NCBI GenBank assembly: GCA_942491525.1
Contig: CALOBW010000039.1
Coordinates: forward strand, 103,617-167,616
Direction: 5' to 3'
DNA length: 64,000 bases
Source of the DNA: CAYWBU01 sp942491525
Lineage (GTDB): Bacteria; Desulfobacterota; Desulfomonilia; UBA1062
The notes under the pieces are model-generated. The model was not told the DNA's origin. It made no database searches and worked only from the letters and a program-made list of their open reading frames with translations. Below, in pieces: positions 62,593 to 64,000 of the stretch (position 1 is its first letter; every line of letters begins with the position of its first letter). The position numbers and the translations under genes are program-made.

Positions 62593-63216
62593 ATGACGGA
62601 TGTAACGGCAACAGTTTTTGTAGTAGATGATGATGCATCAATCCGTAAATCCCTGGAGCGCTTGATTCGTTCAGTAGGACTGACGACCCAAACTTTTATT
62701 TCAGCCCAGGAGTTTCTGGAGAGCGACCTGCCTGATGGTCCCTCATGTCTGGTGCTGGATGTGCGCATGCCGGGCTTGAGCGGCTTTGATCTGCTGGATG
62801 AGCTGCAGCGCCGGGACTATTTTCAGCCGGTCATCTTTATCACCGGGCACGGCGACGTGCCCATGAGCGTACGGGCCATGAAGCGCGGCGCGGTTGACTT
62901 TCTGACCAAGCCCTTCAATGATCAGGAGCTGCTGGATGCCATCAACCGTGCTCTTGAGACGGATCGCCAGGAGCGGCAGCGGCGTCTGGATCTAATGTGC
63001 GTCAGGACGCGTCTGGAGTCGGGCTGACGCCCCGCGAGGAGGAGGTCTTCTCGCTGGTGGTGACCGGGCGGCAGAACAAGGTGATTGCCGGCGATCTGGG
63101 CATGAGCGAAAAGACGGTTAAGGTGCACCGGGCGCGGGTCATGCAGAAGATGCAGGCCGAGTCGATTGTTGATCTGGTGCGCTTTGCCGACATGCTGGGG
63201 GGTATCCCAAGAGTAA
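62593..63216 (+). pseudogene. FixJ-like response regulator with two compensating frameshifts
   Basis: Receiver (FVVDDDASIRKS, VLDVRMPGLSGFD, ITGHGDVPMSV, FLTKPFND) followed by a LuxR-type DNA-binding domain (LTPREEEVFSLVV, NKVIAGDLGMSEKTVKVHRA), the layout of FixJ. The receiver frame stops at 63025 after RTRLESG. The DNA-binding part continues in another frame (from LTPRE, 63024), as if one G had been lost at 63021-63023. A run of six G (63197-63202) then looks one base too long: with five the first frame returns and ends at TAA 63214, giving about 207 residues, the normal FixJ length. Two sequence errors or a real broken gene. Confidence 0.7.
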
Positions 63217-63541
63217 TGGTGCATATTGTTGACGATGATCCTTCAATCCGCAAGGCCGTGCTGCGCCTGCTGCGCCTGGAGGGTATCTCGGCCCGGGAGT
63301 ATGAGTCGGCCGAGGATTTTCTGGCTCAGGCCGATTTGAGCCAGCCCGGCTGCGTCATTCTGGACCGCTACATGCCCGGCATGGATGGGCTTAATCTGCA
63401 GAAGATGCTCGAAGAGAGCGCGCTTAAGATTATCATGATCTCGGCCGAAGAGCCCGACTCCCGGGAGGGAACCCTCCCCCTAAAAAACCCCTTAAATTGA
63501 GTCTGCTGGAGGGCGTCAGGCGCGCCCTCCAGCAGGATTGA
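63216..63541 (+). pseudogene. stand-alone receiver gene, 3' part out of frame
   Basis: Begins at ATG 63216, overlapping the FixJ TAA (TAATG). VHIVDDDPSIRKAVLRLLRLE, CVILDRYMPGMDGL and KIIMISAEE are a normal receiver to its fourth strand. The frame then ends early at 63500 (REGTLPLKNPLN). A different frame from 63482 reads KKPLKLSLLEGVRRALQQD and stops at 63541, which is the missing Lys-Pro and last helix. About 22 bases seem to be gone at 63460-63481, exactly where a G/C-rich palindrome (GGGAGGGAACCCTCCC) stands. Confidence 0.6.
63503..63535. terminator. 13-bp hairpin at convergent gene ends
   Basis: CTGCTGGAGGGCG-7 bases-CGCCCTCCAGCAG, perfect. It lies within the last codons of the receiver gene as reconstructed and just past the stop of the minus-strand aminotransferase; it may end both transcripts. 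Confidence 0.6.
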
Positions 63542-64000
63542 TTATTGCAGTGATTCGACAACGCGCTTGAGGCCGGGTCCGGCCGCGCGGATAAATTTCT
63601 CATCCACACAGTAGGCGAAGCGCACATAGCCCGGGTAGCCGAAACCGGTGCCCGGCACAGCCAGGATGCGCTCCTTGACAAGCTCGGCGCAGAAGGCCAC
63701 GTCATCCTCGATGGGTGCCTTGACAAAGAGGTAGAAGGTGCCTTCGGGCGGTACGAAGCTCAGGCCGGCCTGCTCCAGGATCTCGATGAAGGCCTGGCGA
63801 CGCCTGGCATAGATCTCCATATCGACACTCAGGTTGATGCACTCGGCAAAGGTCTTCTGCATCAGGGCCGGGGCGTTCACGAAACCCAGGATGCGGTTGG
63901 CCAGCACCATGGCGCCCAGCATGGCCTCTTTCTCGCTGACCCCGCTGCCCACGGCAATGTAGCCGATGCGCTGACCGGGCAGCGAGAGCTCCTTGGAGGC
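63542..64000 (-). CDS. aminotransferase class I/II (5' end outside window)
   Basis: The frame runs from the right edge for 152 codons plus stop. It begins ASKELSLPGQRIGYIAVGSG, just after the expected PLP-lysine region, and holds the small C-terminal domain: VPPEGTFYLFVKAP and VPGTGFGYPGYVRFAYCV with the substrate-binding Arg. It resembles bacterial aspartate aminotransferases. It is not a paralogue of the enzyme at 55794 in any close way. Its stop is directly beside the reconstructed receiver stop (63541). Confidence 0.85.
   Translation of the reverse strand, partial: ASKELSLPGQRIGYIAVGSGVSEKEAMLGAMVLANRILGFVNAPALMQKTFAECINLSVDMEIYARRRQAFIEILEQAGLSFVPPEGTFYLFVKAPIEDDVAFCAELVKERILAVPGTGFGYPGYVRFAYCVDEKFIRAAGPGLKRVVESLQ

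Overview
The window is a dense Gram-negative chromosome segment, visibly G+C-rich in most genes, with no rRNA, tRNA, CRISPR array or prophage that I can see. Several traits fit a motile, probably anaerobic or sulfur-metabolising bacterium of deltaproteobacterial type. These are a FixL/FixJ-like two-component pair, two methyl-accepting chemotaxis proteins, sigma-54-type promoters, a RicT/YaaT-type PSP1 protein, ClpB, an exported subtilase with a C-terminal sorting-like tail, and a REP-type transposase. The phylum is an inference; no rRNA is present to settle it.

Layout. 1-3.0 kb: an acyl-CoA dehydrogenase cut by the left edge, then a monoacylglycerol-lipase-like hydrolase. 3.1-7.7 kb: a minus-strand operon thrC-DUF502-metK-ahcY (methionine/SAM cycle and threonine). 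7.9-11.1 kb: purC, bioA and an exported TPR protein. 11.1-18.4 kb: a cluster centred on a TetR regulator that holds an L-cysteine desulfidase, an ATC (2-aminothiazoline-4-carboxylate) hydrolase-family protein, two membrane proteins (DUF5058 and partner), an M20 amidohydrolase and a dCache chemoreceptor. I read it as a candidate uptake and degradation route for a cysteine-yielding compound, and it is the best candidate for an undescribed system here. 18.5-28.7 kb: hydrolases, a NUDIX enzyme, purH-purD-purE, a Sua5-type protein, a YggS-type PLP protein and a SAM hydrolase. 28.8-36.7 kb: a second chemoreceptor, a GH13 glucosidase, a paralogous alpha/beta hydrolase that lacks its nucleophile, a lipoprotein, and a pseudouridine synthase split into two genes. 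36.7-38.1 kb: a small island with a DUF559 endonuclease inside G/C-rich inverted repeats and an A+T-rich orphan gene. 38.1-40.8 kb: clpB.

40.9-53.1 kb is one long plus-strand run with almost no gaps: ricT, metG, a small PilZ/HD-GYP-companion-like protein, an HDOD protein, a degenerate GGDEF protein, purB, pyrE, a Csd6/Pgp2-like YkuD+NTF2 protein, a membrane coiled-coil protein, a Csd4/Pgp1-like M99 carboxypeptidase, tsaD and rsmA. The Csd6/Csd4 pair suggests curved or helical cells. 53.1-64 kb: a sigma-54-promoted subtilase, a REP-associated transposase, an aminotransferase, a response regulator, a ferritin-like protein, glgA, ssb, a PAS histidine kinase, and a FixJ-like regulator and receiver gene that both carry apparent frameshifts. 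A second aminotransferase runs off the right edge.

Two patterns recur. First, genes that begin transcripts often have a -10-like box ending 6-9 bases before the start codon and no ribosome binding site (leaderless mRNAs), while internal operon genes often have good GGAGG-type sites or overlapping stop/start codons. Second, short G/C-rich inverted repeats (REP-like and DUF559-associated) lie between genes. All functional calls come from reading the protein sequences; no database search was run.
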